Assembly: GCA_017624275.1 (NCBI GenBank)
Contig: JAGANG010000025.1
Span: 22,588 to 86,587, forward strand
Source: Spirochaetales bacterium
Lineage (GTDB): Bacteria > Spirochaetota > GWE2-31-10
DNA: 64,000 bases
Direction of reading: 5' to 3'
Part shown: piece by piece, positions 53,111 through 62,534 of the stretch
Position numbering within the stretch: position 1 is the stretch's first letter
Layout: the number at the start of each line of letters is the position of its first letter
The notes under the pieces: model-generated
Databases searched by the model: none
What the model was told of the DNA's origin: nothing
What the model saw: only the letters and a program-made list of their open reading frames with translations
Translations under genes and position numbers: made by a program

Positions 53111-54411
53111 TTAATAACTCCCAATTGTTGTAATGATACGTTGAATTGTTTACCGAATTCCAAAATACTTTTCATCAATTCATACTTTATATACAACAAA
53201 TTATAAGTCGCTTCCTGATAATCAGATTCGGTATCTGATAAAGTTTGATAATCCAGCTCTCCTTCCTGATATGCACGTTGAGAAAGTTGGTAAGCTTCTT
53301 TTGTGATACTGCAATTTTCTTTATGACTTTCACATGAAGCCAATAATTGATTTATCCCGGTCAATCCGGCTATTTTTTCCGTATTTTGATTTCGAATTTC
53401 CTCTTCCGTCGCAAGCTGTAACCTGTCAATGGATTTTTTCCCTTTCAGAATGTTTGTTTGTACAGTTGAAAAAGGCAAAACATTTCCTAAAGGCAACGTA
53501 ACCGCAGCTTTTAAAGAAATATTCTGATTTGTATTATCTTGCCAATTTTTAATTGTCGGCATTGCTTCCGTTCCCATAGAAAACGACATTGAAAAATACG
53601 GAATGAATTGAAAAATATTTTTACGATTGGCCAACTGCTGTTTTTCAGTTTCCAGTTTTAATTTAAAAACAGATGTCGTTTTTTCTGCATTAACATTTTT
53701 CAGCAAATCTATATTTAATTCTTCAATATTCGGAAGTTTATCCATAAAATCAATTTGCACATCTTCCGGTAAATTTAATAATTGCTTAAATCTGATCATC
53801 AAAATCTGATAACTGTTTTCTAATGAGGTGAGTTTGTCGCAATTTTCTTTATAATTGTATTCCTTTCGCAACAGTTCTATTCGTGAAATTTCACTGTTTC
53901 TGTAACCACGTTTTGCACTGTCCAATCTATTCTTACTGTTATCCAACAGAATCTTTTGCAATTCTATTTGTTCACGTTCTACTTGTAATAAATAATAAAA
54001 AAGTACGGCATTCTTCTCTATTTCACTTTTTGCAATATCGTAATCCAAAATTCCTATTTGATAATTATTAATCGACTGAGAAATATTAAGAAAATCTGAC
54101 GCTCTTAATGACCAAGAAATACTTCCCGACAGTGATAATGACGATGAAGTTCCTTTTTCTCTTGTGTTAATATAAGCATGATTTTGAGATGTAGATGCTG
54201 ACATTGACGCTTCGGGATAAAGAAAATTCCATGATGTATCACGAGATAATTTTTTTTCATCAAGTAATATTTTTTCACCTTTCAATGAAAGATTTTCTCT
54301 TACCACACAATCCACAGCGTCCTTTAACGACATTTGTATTATTTCTCCGGCAAAACAAAATGTTGAAACTGTGAAAAATATCAGAATCCAGTACAATTTC
54401 TTTTCTTTCAT
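53107..54411 (-). CDS. TolC-like outer-membrane efflux protein
   Basis: 434 residues with a signal peptide (STFCFAGEI) and two OEP repeats of long helices. The first is LSLKGEILLDEKKLSRDTSW through ENAVLFYYLLQVEREQIELQKILLDNSKNRL. The second runs to QRAYQEGELDYQTLSDTESDYQEATYNLLYIKYELMKSILE-like helices at the end. It forms the outer-membrane exit duct for the adaptor encoded next. First gene of a three-gene efflux operon. Confidence 0.87.
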   Translation of the reverse strand: MKEKKLYWILIFFTVSTFCFAGEIIQMSLKDAVDCVVRENLSLKGEKILLDEKKLSRDTSWNFLYPEASMSASTSQNHAYINTREKGTSSSLSLSGSISWSLRASDFLNISQSINNYQIGILDYDIAKSEIEKNAVLFYYLLQVEREQIELQKILLDNSKNRLDSAKRGYRNSEISRIELLRKEYNYKENCDKLTSLENSYQILMIRFKQLLNLPEDVQIDFMDKLPNIEELNIDLLKNVNAEKTTSVFKLKLETEKQQLANRKNIFQFIPYFSMSFSMGTEAMPTIKNWQDNTNQNISLKAAVTLPLGNVLPFSTVQTNILKGKKSIDRLQLATEEEIRNQNTEKIAGLTGINQLLASCESHKENCSITKEAYQLSQRAYQEGELDYQTLSDTESDYQEATYNLLYIKYELMKSILEFGKQFNVSLQQLGVIK

Positions 54412-54446
54412 AATTAAATCCTAAAACTTATTCCACTCGCATTTTA

Positions 54447-54523
54447 TCCCAAAACAGTATCGAGGTCTGGGCATATTATTTATCGTCTCTATTTTTTATT
54501 CAAAAACAGCATTGAGGTCTGGG
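54447..54523 (-). repeat. Two GGTCTG-family half copies in tandem
   Basis: CCCAAAACAGTATCGAGG then TCTGGGC (ending 54472), and CAAAAACAGCATTGAGG then TCTGGG (ending 54523). Both are right-arm halves in the same orientation, about 50 nt apart, and related to the copy at 63523 read in reverse. Confidence 0.65.
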
Positions 54524-54542
54524 ACTTAAATATCTACAAAAA

Positions 54543-54593
54543 AAGCGGAATCATGATACGCAATACGACAAGTATCACGATTCAATTCCGCTT
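54543..54593 (-). terminator. Terminator at the end of the flagellar operon
   Basis: AAGCGGAAT (54543-54551) pairs with ATTCCGCTT (54585-54593), with an inner TGATAC/GTATCA stem. T7 follows on the minus strand. It lies 24 nt past the flbB stop. Confidence 0.88.
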
Positions 54594-54616
54594 AAAAAAC
54601 TATTAAGAATTCCACA

Positions 54617-55306
54617 TTAAGGAGCCGGTGGAACTTCAATATTAGGATCCTCAAGGATATCTACTCCGGAATAATCTCCGGAAGCTTCATATTTAAGTTT
54701 AGCAAGAATATTAGCTGCTTTATCAGCATTAATATCTTTAATCAATTTTAACAAATACGGAGCTGTAGAACTTGAACCTAATTCTTCGGAATAAGCATCA
54801 ATTTCACGTAAAATATCAATTACATCAGCTTCCGGTTGTTTTTCCATCAAAACAGCGGCATCGTTAGGCGGCATACCGTACAATTTTATAGCTTGTTCTC
54901 TGATATTTTTCTTTCTATCCGTATATTGGCGATCTCTGTCTTCAAGCATGGCGTTTTTTCTGTCGAGTTCTTTTTCTCGTTCCAATAACGCTTCGTGTTT
55001 TTTATTTACTTCGTTTTCTTTTGATTTCAATTCATTCTCACGATTAAGAACGATTTCTTCCATCAAACGAACTTTTTCTTCTTTCTTACTAAGTTCTTCA
55101 CGTTCTAAAAGATAAACGCTTTCAGCTTTTGCCAATTTATTTTTATTTCTGGCAGCCTTCCATTTATCCACACCCGGCACAGGAATATCCAATCGTACAC
55201 CGAGTAATTGTCCGGTAAAATCAATTACCACAAGTCCGCCTATTATCAATACTACAATCAGCAATAAAAGGAGAATTATTTTTTTTACATCCAATTTTTC
55301 AGCCAT
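54617..55306 (-). CDS. flbB: Periplasmic flagellar motor collar protein FlbB
   Basis: 229 residues: one membrane anchor (IILLLLLIVVLIIGGLVVI, residues 10-28), a long coiled coil (residues 60-135, Glu/Lys-rich), then a C-terminal part of MotE/MgtE-N type (IREQAIKLYGMPPNDAAVLM, ADVIDILREIDAYSE). In Borrelia FlbB builds the base of the periplasmic collar and helps hold stators. Its place after fliJ in the flgB operon fits. It is the last gene before the operon terminator. Confidence 0.85.
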   Translation of the reverse strand: MAEKLDVKKIILLLLLIVVLIIGGLVVIDFTGQLLGVRLDIPVPGVDKWKAARNKNKLAKAESVYLLEREELSKKEEKVRLMEEIVLNRENELKSKENEVNKKHEALLEREKELDRKNAMLEDRDRQYTDRKKNIREQAIKLYGMPPNDAAVLMEKQPEADVIDILREIDAYSEELGSSSTAPYLLKLIKDINADKAANILAKLKYEASGDYSGVDILEDPNIEVPPAP

Positions 55307-55315
55307 ATTTCTATC

Positions 55316-56008
55316 CTATTTTTTTAACATCTTTGTAATTTTAGCTACATAATCTTGAGTTTCGTCAATATCCGGAACTCCGTTTACCGCATCGACTCTA
55401 TGCGGACCTGCATTATAAGCAGCTAATGCTTTTTCTAAATTACCGTCATAACGTACAAGCATTTGCTTCAAATATTTAGCACCGCCTTCAATATTTTGTT
55501 CTATATCAAAAGGCATTTTTACACCCATATCAAGTGCTGTTTGCGGCATAAGTTGCATTAACCCCATCGCCCCGGCTCTGGATACGGCGTATTGATCATA
55601 ATTTGATTCTGTTTTTATCACTGCATGAACAAGGTCTTCCGGCAGTCCGTAGCGTTTACTTACTTGTGCTACTTTTCCGGAAATACGTTCATCTTTTGTT
55701 TTTTCTGTTTTATTTACTTTAGTAACAGGCTCTTTATATTGCAACATCACCGGATCTAATGCTTCGCTTCCAGATGTAATATAAACAAACGGATGATACC
55801 CCGCATCTTTTACAGAAGTAACACTTTCAGATTTTTTTGATGTTGCAGATGCAGACATTGCTCCTTGCAAACGAGATTCAAACATTGAAACAAATTCCGG
55901 TTTCATTCTTGACTTCAGAGTCGTTCCCATATTAGTAATTTCCCCCATTCTTTTAGTAAAGTTTTCAAGACCTTGACTCTGTTGTGATAATGAATCAAAA
56001 CTAATCAT
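55316..56008 (-). CDS. Lytic transglycosylase (SLT domain) in the flagellar operon
   Basis: 230 residues. The C-terminal domain is a Slt goose-type lysozyme fold: YGLPEDLVHAVIKTESNYD with catalytic Glu134, then SRAGAMGLMQLMPQTALDMG, NIEGGAKYLKQML and KALAAYNAGPHRVD. The first 100 residues are flagellar-like and unordered (SFDSLSQQSQGLENFTKRMG) and no Sec signal is seen, so it may be exported through the flagellar secretion system. It would open peptidoglycan for the rod and periplasmic filament. It overlaps fliJ by 8 nt. Confidence 0.85.
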   Translation of the reverse strand: MISFDSLSQQSQGLENFTKRMGEITNMGTTLKSRMKPEFVSMFESRLQGAMSASATSKKSESVTSVKDAGYHPFVYITSGSEALDPVMLQYKEPVTKVNKTEKTKDERISGKVAQVSKRYGLPEDLVHAVIKTESNYDQYAVSRAGAMGLMQLMPQTALDMGVKMPFDIEQNIEGGAKYLKQMLVRYDGNLEKALAAYNAGPHRVDAVNGVPDIDETQDYVAKITKMLKK

Positions 56009-56483
56009 TTACATCTCCTGTTACACTTTTAGACTTGTCGGAATGTACTGCCATGTTCAATGCTGCTTCATCAATCATATCAGTTTCTTCATTTTCCATT
56101 TCCAACAAAAAGTTCTCGTATGCCTTTTCTTTTAGTTTTTCCAGGATTTTGCGTTGTTTCATTGCCTCTCTTAATGCATTTTCACGTTCTGTTAATAAAG
56201 GCTGCAGCTCTGTAATTCCGCGATTATTCAATTCTTGTCTGCGAAGTAATGCTCGAACGTTAGCGTCAAATGCCGAAAATATTCTGAAATCAAGATTTCC
56301 GCCTTCATTCAAATAAATCTGACGTTCCGCATTTGTTTCTTCAATAATACGGTCGCAATCTCGATTATCAATTTCAAAAGCATTTTTTTTCTGCAAAACT
56401 TCCGCATATGCAATTTTAGCTTCTTGTTCTGCTCGCTCTCGTATTTTCAAAACTTTCTCCAGTCTGAACTGAAAACGCTTCAT
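56001..56483 (-). CDS. fliJ: Flagellar export chaperone FliJ
   Basis: 160 residues, almost entirely coiled coil, starting MKRFQFRLEKVLKIREREQ-like as in FliJ (RFQFRLEKVLKIRERAEQ). It sits with FliH and FliI in the type III export ATPase complex and escorts substrates. Directly downstream of fliI and overlapping the transglycosylase gene. Confidence 0.85.
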   Translation of the reverse strand: MKRFQFRLEKVLKIRERAEQEAKIAYAEVLQKKNAFEIDNRDCDRIIEETNAERQIYLNEGGNLDFRIFSAFDANVRALLRRQELNNRGITELQPLLTERENALREAMKQRKILEKLKEKAYENFLLEMENEETDMIDEAALNMAVHSDKSKSVTGDVND

Positions 56484-56534
56484 ATTCCTCCCCTTACAAA
56501 GCTACCCACGCTAATCTAAAAAACATTTTTTCTT

Positions 56535-57950
56535 TTAGAAAAAGCTCTCTTCTAAAATGTCGGATTCTTCTAAATTTTCATTAGCATCAGAATCAATTAA
56601 AGGTGAAACTACACTGTCAAGACATTCTAAACATTCGTCCCAGGTCATTCCGTCTTCTACTTCCTGCTGTAAAAATCCTTCCATACTGTCGTGTAACATT
56701 ATCGCAGCATCTACAATCGGGCTGCTTCCTTTTGCATACGCTCCTAATTTTATAAAATCTTCATTTTCATTATACGCTGCCATTAGTTTCAAAAACATAT
56801 CTGCTTTTTCACGATGACTTCGCTCTACTACCTTTGACATCAAACGAGACACACTTTGCAATACATCAATTGCCGGATAATGACGGCGTTGTGCCAACTT
56901 TCTGTCTAATACAATATGCCCGTCAAGAATCCCTCGAACAGCATCCCCAATTGGTTCATTCATATTGTCACCTTCTACCAAAACCGTATAAATTCCGGTA
57001 ATACTTCCTCGTTCCCCAGTTCCGGCACGTTCAAGAAGTTTCGGTAATGAATTAAAAACAGATGCAGTATAACCTTTTGTTGCAGGAGGTTCCCCCAAGG
57101 AAAGTCCGATTTCACGCTGTGCCATAGCAAAACGTGTAACTGAATCCATCATCAATAAAACATCTTTTCCTTGGTCTCTGAAATGTTCTGCAATTGCAGT
57201 GGCTACATATGCACCGCGTACACGGCACAATGCGTTTTTGTTAGAACTTGCAAAAACCAAAATCGATTTTTTTAAGCCTTCTTCTCCAAGTTCATAATTG
57301 ATAAATTCTTGCAATTCTCTGGAACGTTCTCCGATAAATGCAATTACATTTACATCAACATCTGCATTACGTGCAATCATTCCCAAAAGTGTCGATTTAC
57401 CGACTCCGGAACCGGCAAAAATTCCTATTCTTTGCCCCTTACCTATAGTCAGCAATCCGTCAATTGCCCTTACACCGGTAGCCAAAGGTTCTCTTATCGG
57501 ACGACGTTTCATAGCATCACTGGGCAAATTGAAAACAGGAGCAACTTGTGATGATCCAATCATTCCCAAACCGTCATAAGAGCGACCGGTTCCGTCGAGT
57601 ACACGTCCAAGTAAATAGTCGCCTACATAAACAGACAATTCTTCACCTGTAGCGACAACACTGTCACCTATTTGAATACCTTCCATTTCATCGTAAGTCA
57701 TCAAAACGGTTTTACCCTTTTCCATTCCGATAACTTCACCTTGAATCTCTTTTCCTGTAGATGTAATGATTTTACAAACTTCACCGACTGCTGCCGGCGG
57801 ACCGTCACTTTCTACGGTAAGCCCTTTTACACAAGTTACTTTACCGGTAAATTTTATTGGTTCCAAACGGTCTACCATTGAATTGTATTTTCCGATATCA
57901 AGAAGGAAATTTTCTAAATGACTTCCTTCTCTTTGAATATGTTCATTCAT
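56535..57950 (-). CDS. fliI: Flagellum-specific ATPase FliI
   Basis: 471 residues of the F1-ATPase beta-like family. Walker A GIFAGSGVGKSTLLGM (about residues 177-192), Walker B VLLMMDSVTRFAMAQREIGL with GEPPATKGYTASVF, and ERAGTGERGSITGIYTVLVEGDD-type block (GSITGIYTVLVEGDNMNEP). It powers unloading of flagellar export substrates. It is separated from fliH by a terminator-like hairpin. Confidence 0.95.
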   Translation of the reverse strand: MNEHIQREGSHLENFLLDIGKYNSMVDRLEPIKFTGKVTCVKGLTVESDGPPAAVGEVCKIITSTGKEIQGEVIGMEKGKTVLMTYDEMEGIQIGDSVVATGEELSVYVGDYLLGRVLDGTGRSYDGLGMIGSSQVAPVFNLPSDAMKRRPIREPLATGVRAIDGLLTIGKGQRIGIFAGSGVGKSTLLGMIARNADVDVNVIAFIGERSRELQEFINYELGEEGLKKSILVFASSNKNALCRVRGAYVATAIAEHFRDQGKDVLLMMDSVTRFAMAQREIGLSLGEPPATKGYTASVFNSLPKLLERAGTGERGSITGIYTVLVEGDNMNEPIGDAVRGILDGHIVLDRKLAQRRHYPAIDVLQSVSRLMSKVVERSHREKADMFLKLMAAYNENEDFIKLGAYAKGSSPIVDAAIMLHDSMEGFLQQEVEDGMTWDECLECLDSVVSPLIDSDANENLEESDILEESFF

Positions 57951-57998
57951 TCTTTACCCTCCCAAGTTTAGAATATTGAACTGCTAAAATTTCAAAAA

Positions 57999-58032
57999 CC
58001 CGACTGCTTGATGTAACCAACAAACAGACGGG
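57999..58032 (-). terminator. Hairpin between fliH and fliI, terminator-like
   Basis: CCCGACTG (57999-58006) pairs with CAGACGGG (58025-58032), with one mismatch. T5 follows on the minus strand. It probably acts as a partial terminator or processing site inside the flagellar operon. Confidence 0.6.
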
Positions 58033-58051
58033 GATTTATAAAAAATATTAT

Positions 58052-58972
58052 TTATTTATCTTCCGATTTCGGTTCTTCTGTTTTTACCTGCAAAGGTACC
58101 ATTTCCTGAACTTTTTCTTCTATCTCGTGCAACTGACTTGAGATTCGGGCATCAAGCGTACCGAAATCTGTTTCTATAATACAACCGCCTTTATCTACAG
58201 TTGTATCTTCCAAAATCTTGATATTATCAGTCTCGGCAATCTTAATAAACTTTTCCTTATACTGTGTGGTCAAATCCAAATCTGCAAGATTTACTCTGAT
58301 AGCAATGCTTTTACGTGATGAAAGCTTTTTCAAAGAATGAATTACATTATTAATAACAACATTCTTTTGATTTTCTGAAAGCACTTTAATAACCTTTCTG
58401 GCTATCGAAAGTACCAATGATATAATCTGTTGTTCTGCCTCTATAAAAATAGAAGTTCGCTTATTAATAATACCGTTAATCATATCATGCATACGTTCGG
58501 TAAGGCGTTCCACTTCACCGTTAGCTTTAGAAATTCCTTCTTCCCAACCATCTTTGTAACCCATTTCTCTGGCTTCATTGATAATCTTTTTTTCTTTATC
58601 GGCAATTCCTTCTTCTATTTTTCTGGCTTCTTCCGTTGCCTTTTCAACAATACTGCGAGCGTCATCTTCTGCATTCATTCTGATAACTTGAGCTTCATCG
58701 TTTTTTTCTTTTACGATAGCAAATGCTTGTTCTTTAGCATTATTGATAATCTCTTCAGCTTTAGCATTCAATTCTGCTTCACGTTGTATTTTCAATGCTT
58801 CAAATTCTGCTTCAAAAGCATCACGTTCTGCTCGCAATTCTTCTATAGATTTTCCCTCTTCAACCTCTTCTTCTTCCGGTTCTTCTATTACTTCACCAAC
58901 CGGAATTAACGGTACCATATAAGTATCATCAGAAGATTTTACTTCAAGAGATCTAAAAAAATGCTTTGTCAT
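58052..58972 (-). CDS. fliH: Flagellar export apparatus protein FliH
   Basis: 306 residues. A very acidic N-terminal stretch (VIEEPEEEEVEEGKSIEEL), a long coiled coil rich in Glu/Ala/Lys, then the FliH C-terminal domain (QQIISLVLSIARKVIKVL, VVINNVIHSLKKLSS, DLTTQYKEKFIKIAE, DKGGCIIETDFGTLDARI). It binds and controls FliI and links it to the C-ring. It lies between fliG and fliI, in the usual order. Confidence 0.88.
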   Translation of the reverse strand: MTKHFFRSLEVKSSDDTYMVPLIPVGEVIEEPEEEEVEEGKSIEELRAERDAFEAEFEALKIQREAELNAKAEEIINNAKEQAFAIVKEKNDEAQVIRMNAEDDARSIVEKATEEARKIEEGIADKEKKIINEAREMGYKDGWEEGISKANGEVERLTERMHDMINGIINKRTSIFIEAEQQIISLVLSIARKVIKVLSENQKNVVINNVIHSLKKLSSRKSIAIRVNLADLDLTTQYKEKFIKIAETDNIKILEDTTVDKGGCIIETDFGTLDARISSQLHEIEEKVQEMVPLQVKTEEPKSEDK

Positions 58973-58994
58973 ACCATACTCCTGTCAAATCGTA

Positions 58995-60068
58995 TTACAC
59001 TACAAGTTCATCTTCACCGGCTCTTGCAACAATAATTTCTCCGTTGTCTTCCAATCGTCTGATAATACCTACGATTTTCTGCTGAGCTTCTTCTACGTCT
59101 TTTAATCGTACCGGTCCCATAAAGTCCATATCTTCTTTTAATACAGATGCCGAACGTTTTGACATATTTCGATAAATCTTATCTTGAACTTCAGAGTTTA
59201 CACCTTTAAGAGCTTTAGCCAACTCTGTAGAGTCTACATCTCGAAGTACACGCTGAATATCTTTGTCTGAAAGAAGAACAATATCTTCGAATACAAACAT
59301 TTTCTTTTTGATTTCTTCTGCCAAATCCGGATCTTCTTCTTCCAAGTTTTCCAAAATAGTACGTTCTGTTGTACGGTCTACAAGGTTCAAGATTTCTACG
59401 ATTGTATCGATACCGCCTGCAGTTGTAAAATCTTCGCTTGTCAATGTTGATAATTTCTTTTCAAGTACACGTTCTACTTCACGTAATACTTCCGGACTTG
59501 TTCTATCCATACGAGCAATTCTTTTTGCTACTTCGGCTTGTTTTTCGTGATCCAATTTTCTGATTACATCAGATGCTTTATTGGAATCAAGATATGCAAG
59601 GATTAAAGCGATAGTTTGCGGATGTTCATTCTGGATAAAGTTGTACAAATGATCCGGGTCTGTTTTTCGTACAGCTTCAAACGGACGTACTTGCAAACTT
59701 GAAGTAAGTTTATTGATAATTTCTGTTGCACGTTGAGCACCTACAGATTTTTCCAATAAATCTTTTGCATAGTCTATACCACCGGAAGTAATGAAGTCTT
59801 TAGCCATCATTAATTCCTGGAATTCCATCAGAACTTTATCACGATCTTCCGGTTCTACGACATCAACACGAGCAATCTCAAATGTTAATGCTTCGATTTC
59901 TTCTTCTCGTAAATGTTTAAATACTTCAGAAGAAACATCAGCCCCTAAAGTTACCAAAAAGATTGCAGCTTTTTGTTTTCCGTTAAGAGTTTTTTTATGA
60001 GTCGAAGAGCCTTTCTTATGTTTATCTTTTCCGCTTGGGCCATCGTCTATGATAATATCATCTGACAT
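58995..60068 (-). CDS. fliG: Flagellar motor switch protein FliG
   Basis: 357 residues. N-terminal domain LNGKQKAAIFLVTLGADVSSEVFKHL, middle domain with the EHPQTIALILAYL motif, and C-terminal torque domain with LLSDKDIQRVLRDVDSTELAKALKG and AQQKIVGIIRRLEDNGEI. It forms the upper C-ring and passes stator force to the MS-ring. A short polar N-terminal extension is present (DDIIIDDGPSGKDKHKKG). Confidence 0.95.
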   Translation of the reverse strand: MSDDIIIDDGPSGKDKHKKGSSTHKKTLNGKQKAAIFLVTLGADVSSEVFKHLREEEIEALTFEIARVDVVEPEDRDKVLMEFQELMMAKDFITSGGIDYAKDLLEKSVGAQRATEIINKLTSSLQVRPFEAVRKTDPDHLYNFIQNEHPQTIALILAYLDSNKASDVIRKLDHEKQAEVAKRIARMDRTSPEVLREVERVLEKKLSTLTSEDFTTAGGIDTIVEILNLVDRTTERTILENLEEEDPDLAEEIKKKMFVFEDIVLLSDKDIQRVLRDVDSTELAKALKGVNSEVQDKIYRNMSKRSASVLKEDMDFMGPVRLKDVEEAQQKIVGIIRRLEDNGEIIVARAGEDELVV

Positions 60069-60140
60069 ATTCTAATCCTCGCAATTTATATCTATTCTTT
60101 GTATATATAATTTTATCGGCAATTAATAATTTCGCAAAAG

Positions 60141-60175
60141 ACCCGGCATTGGATTTTTTATTCTTTCTGCCGGGT
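60141..60175 (-). terminator. Hairpin between fliF and fliG
   Basis: ACCCGGCA (60141-60148) pairs perfectly with TGCCGGGT (60168-60175), in the 118-nt gap. Only CTTTTG follows on the minus strand, so termination would be weak. It may stabilise the upstream mRNA. Confidence 0.5.
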
Positions 60176-60186
60176 TTTATTTTATG

Positions 60187-61896
60187 CTACTCGTCTTGCA
60201 ACCATGTTCTGATTAGCTGTGCAACATCTTCCGGATGTTCTCTCGCAAGATTTACAGCATTTTCCTGCATTTCTAAACGAGCCTTATCTTCCAAAGACAT
60301 TTCAACTTGTGTTCCTTCTTCTTCAGCACTCTTAAGAGCAAGTTCTCTCGCCAATTGATGCTGACGAATTTGTTCTTCTTCACGCAATCTTCGTCGTCTT
60401 TCAACTTCTTTCATTACGTTTTTGTAGATTATAGAACCGATAATCAGAACTATAATTCCGCCGAGAACTGAAAGTAACAACCAGAAGATTTGTTGTTGTC
60501 GCTTCCAAGCTTCATCTTCTTTCTGGAACTCAGCAGAACGATCTCGCTTAAATCCGGAAACTGCAACAGTATCACCTCTGTCTACTTTAAAACCTATACC
60601 TTGTTGAACAAAAGCTCTTACGGCTTTGATAGTTTCTTCATCTACTGGAGTAAATACTCTTTTTCGTCCGCCGTTTTCTACGACAACTTTCCCCTTGTCG
60701 TTAAACTGCATTTGCCATGTACCGTCAATCAATACCGCAGCCGTAATTTGTTGGATCTCCCAAGGATCTCTGACAATTTCACGATTTGATTCACCAAATA
60801 CTTGATTGTCGATATTTTCACTCTTTACATATTTTGTAATCTGTTCCAATGCCCCTTGATATGCCGGCGGAACATTAGTATCAAAACCAGGAGGACCTTC
60901 CGGAATCCAATTTGGACCAACAAATTCTTCCTTTGTATCCTTTTTAGAAACTGTAATTGAGTATTTTCTTTCTCCGTCATCATAAGGTGTATTAGGATCA
61001 TCTTCTTTTAATACTACCGGTAAAATCTCACGGCGATTTTCTTTTTCCTGGTCAAAATTCATCTTTACATCTACTGTAATAGACAATCTATCAGCCGGAA
61101 CCATTCCGCGTCCTACAATGGCGTTGTATAATTTATTTTCATAATCTTTAATAATGTTTTCACGAATCTTTAGATTTTCTTTTGTAATTTTGAGTTTAAT
61201 ATCTTCATTCTCATTCTCAAAATCATTTAGTTTTATACCGCGATCATCTGTAATAACAACATTTTCAGCCGTTGCACGATCGATAGAATTAACAATTAAT
61301 TCTTGGTACCCTCTGATTTCACGTTTATGCTCAGCTAAATTGATTCCCCATTTAGGAGTCAATACAACCGCAACTTTTACCGGATCATCATTCTTTGTAA
61401 ATACACTTTTTTCCGGCATAGTAAATGCAACATCGGCTTTCTCAATAAGCTCAGAACTTTTAAGCATTTCTTCAAGCTTATTCTGTACTGCATAACGTAC
61501 TTTAATATCATTTTCAAATTTAGAACTTGTAATATTTTTTGATTGAATAATATCAAGAAATGAATATCGACTCTTAGGCATGGAACCGTCTTCTGCCAGT
61601 TTCATGATAGTTCGATTTTTTACAGCCTGATTAGCAACCAAAATCTGATTTTTTCCTTTTGCGACATATTTAACATTCATTTCTGTTAATTTTGTAGCAA
61701 TCCTATCAAAATCTTCTTCTGCCAACTGGTTGTTAAACAGTGGTACACCGTCTCCTGATGTGGAAACAGCTAAAATAACTACAATTGCAATAACGGCAGC
61801 ACCTAATATTACACCGCCTATTATTTTTTGTGTTGTTGTAATACCTTTCCATATTTTAGAAAGATTTTCCAATCCCTTCTTTAAGAAATCAGGCAC
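60187..61896 (-). CDS. fliF: Flagellar MS-ring protein FliF
   Basis: 569 residues. First membrane segment at about residues 25-47 (IIGGVILGAAVIAIVVILAV). The YscJ-like ring-building domain contains DFDRIATKLTEMNVKYV and EDGSMPKSRYSFLDIIQSKN. A second membrane segment (about 472-495) is followed by a cytoplasmic tail ending ALVIRTWL-type FliG-binding helix (DVAQLIRTWLQDE). It is the base on which the whole motor assembles. Confidence 0.95.
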   Translation of the reverse strand: MPDFLKKGLENLSKIWKGITTTQKIIGGVILGAAVIAIVVILAVSTSGDGVPLFNNQLAEEDFDRIATKLTEMNVKYVAKGKNQILVANQAVKNRTIMKLAEDGSMPKSRYSFLDIIQSKNITSSKFENDIKVRYAVQNKLEEMLKSSELIEKADVAFTMPEKSVFTKNDDPVKVAVVLTPKWGINLAEHKREIRGYQELIVNSIDRATAENVVITDDRGIKLNDFENENEDIKLKITKENLKIRENIIKDYENKLYNAIVGRGMVPADRLSITVDVKMNFDQEKENRREILPVVLKEDDPNTPYDDGERKYSITVSKKDTKEEFVGPNWIPEGPPGFDTNVPPAYQGALEQITKYVKSENIDNQVFGESNREIVRDPWEIQQITAAVLIDGTWQMQFNDKGKVVVENGGRKRVFTPVDEETIKAVRAFVQQGIGFKVDRGDTVAVSGFKRDRSAEFQKEDEAWKRQQQIFWLLLSVLGGIIVLIIGSIIYKNVMKEVERRRRLREEEQIRQHQLARELALKSAEEEGTQVEMSLEDKARLEMQENAVNLAREHPEDVAQLIRTWLQDE

Positions 61897-62087
61897 AATT
61901 CCCCTCCCCTTTGGAAATACGTTTTCCCGAAATATCCAAATTTTTTTAATTGCTTATTTTCAATGTCGGCAATTTTTAAAACCAATTAAGCTTAATCACA
62001 ATTTTTTTTGTAAATCTTCAAAAAAAAAATTGAAGTTTATAAAGCTCTTTGCCGAAACTCCCCTTTTTTCCAGCAAAAAGCATACTA

Positions 62088-62420
62088 TTATCTTAGATTT
62101 AAAATCTCCTTATACGCTCTTATCGCTTTGTCTACTATATTTTTCGTAAACAATACTGCCATTTCTGCTTCTTCGGCAGCAATTTGTACATCGTGAATAT
62201 CTACACTTTCCGGATCTACAGCAAGCTGTGTTGCCAATGCAGTTGATTTGTTTTCCAAATCGTTGACTTCGCCGATTGCCTTGTTAAACATTTCTGCAAA
62301 TGATGAAGCAACTTTTTCACCTTTAGCTGATGAACGTTTTGTATCTGTAATATGATTTTCATAAATAGAATTCATGCGAACAATATCGCCTGAAACTTGT
62401 GAAGTTGATAAGATTTCCAT
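62088..62420 (-). CDS. fliE: Flagellar hook-basal body protein FliE
   Basis: 110 residues. FAEMFNKAIGEVNDLENKST and DIHDVQIAAEEAEMAVLFTKNIVDKAIRAYKEIL are the FliE hallmarks. It links the MS-ring to the rod. The 190-nt gap to fliF has only A/T tracts and a CTTCAA-T10-TTGAAG-like hairpin near 62017-62038. Confidence 0.93.
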   Translation of the reverse strand: MEILSTSQVSGDIVRMNSIYENHITDTKRSSAKGEKVASSFAEMFNKAIGEVNDLENKSTALATQLAVDPESVDIHDVQIAAEEAEMAVLFTKNIVDKAIRAYKEILNLR

Positions 62421-62534
62421 TCCCTCCCCCCAGAGTTACTTTAGATATATAATAGTTTAAATTTCTGTGCAAGTTATTCCTGATAAAAAAATTCTAATGA
62501 AAAAAAAGAATCTCTTTTTTTCTTATTTTTTTAC

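Noticed and set aside
58430..58909. 159-codon plus-strand ORF opposite fliH
   Set aside because: Phe/Ser-rich antisense of a Glu/Lys coiled coil; no independent support.
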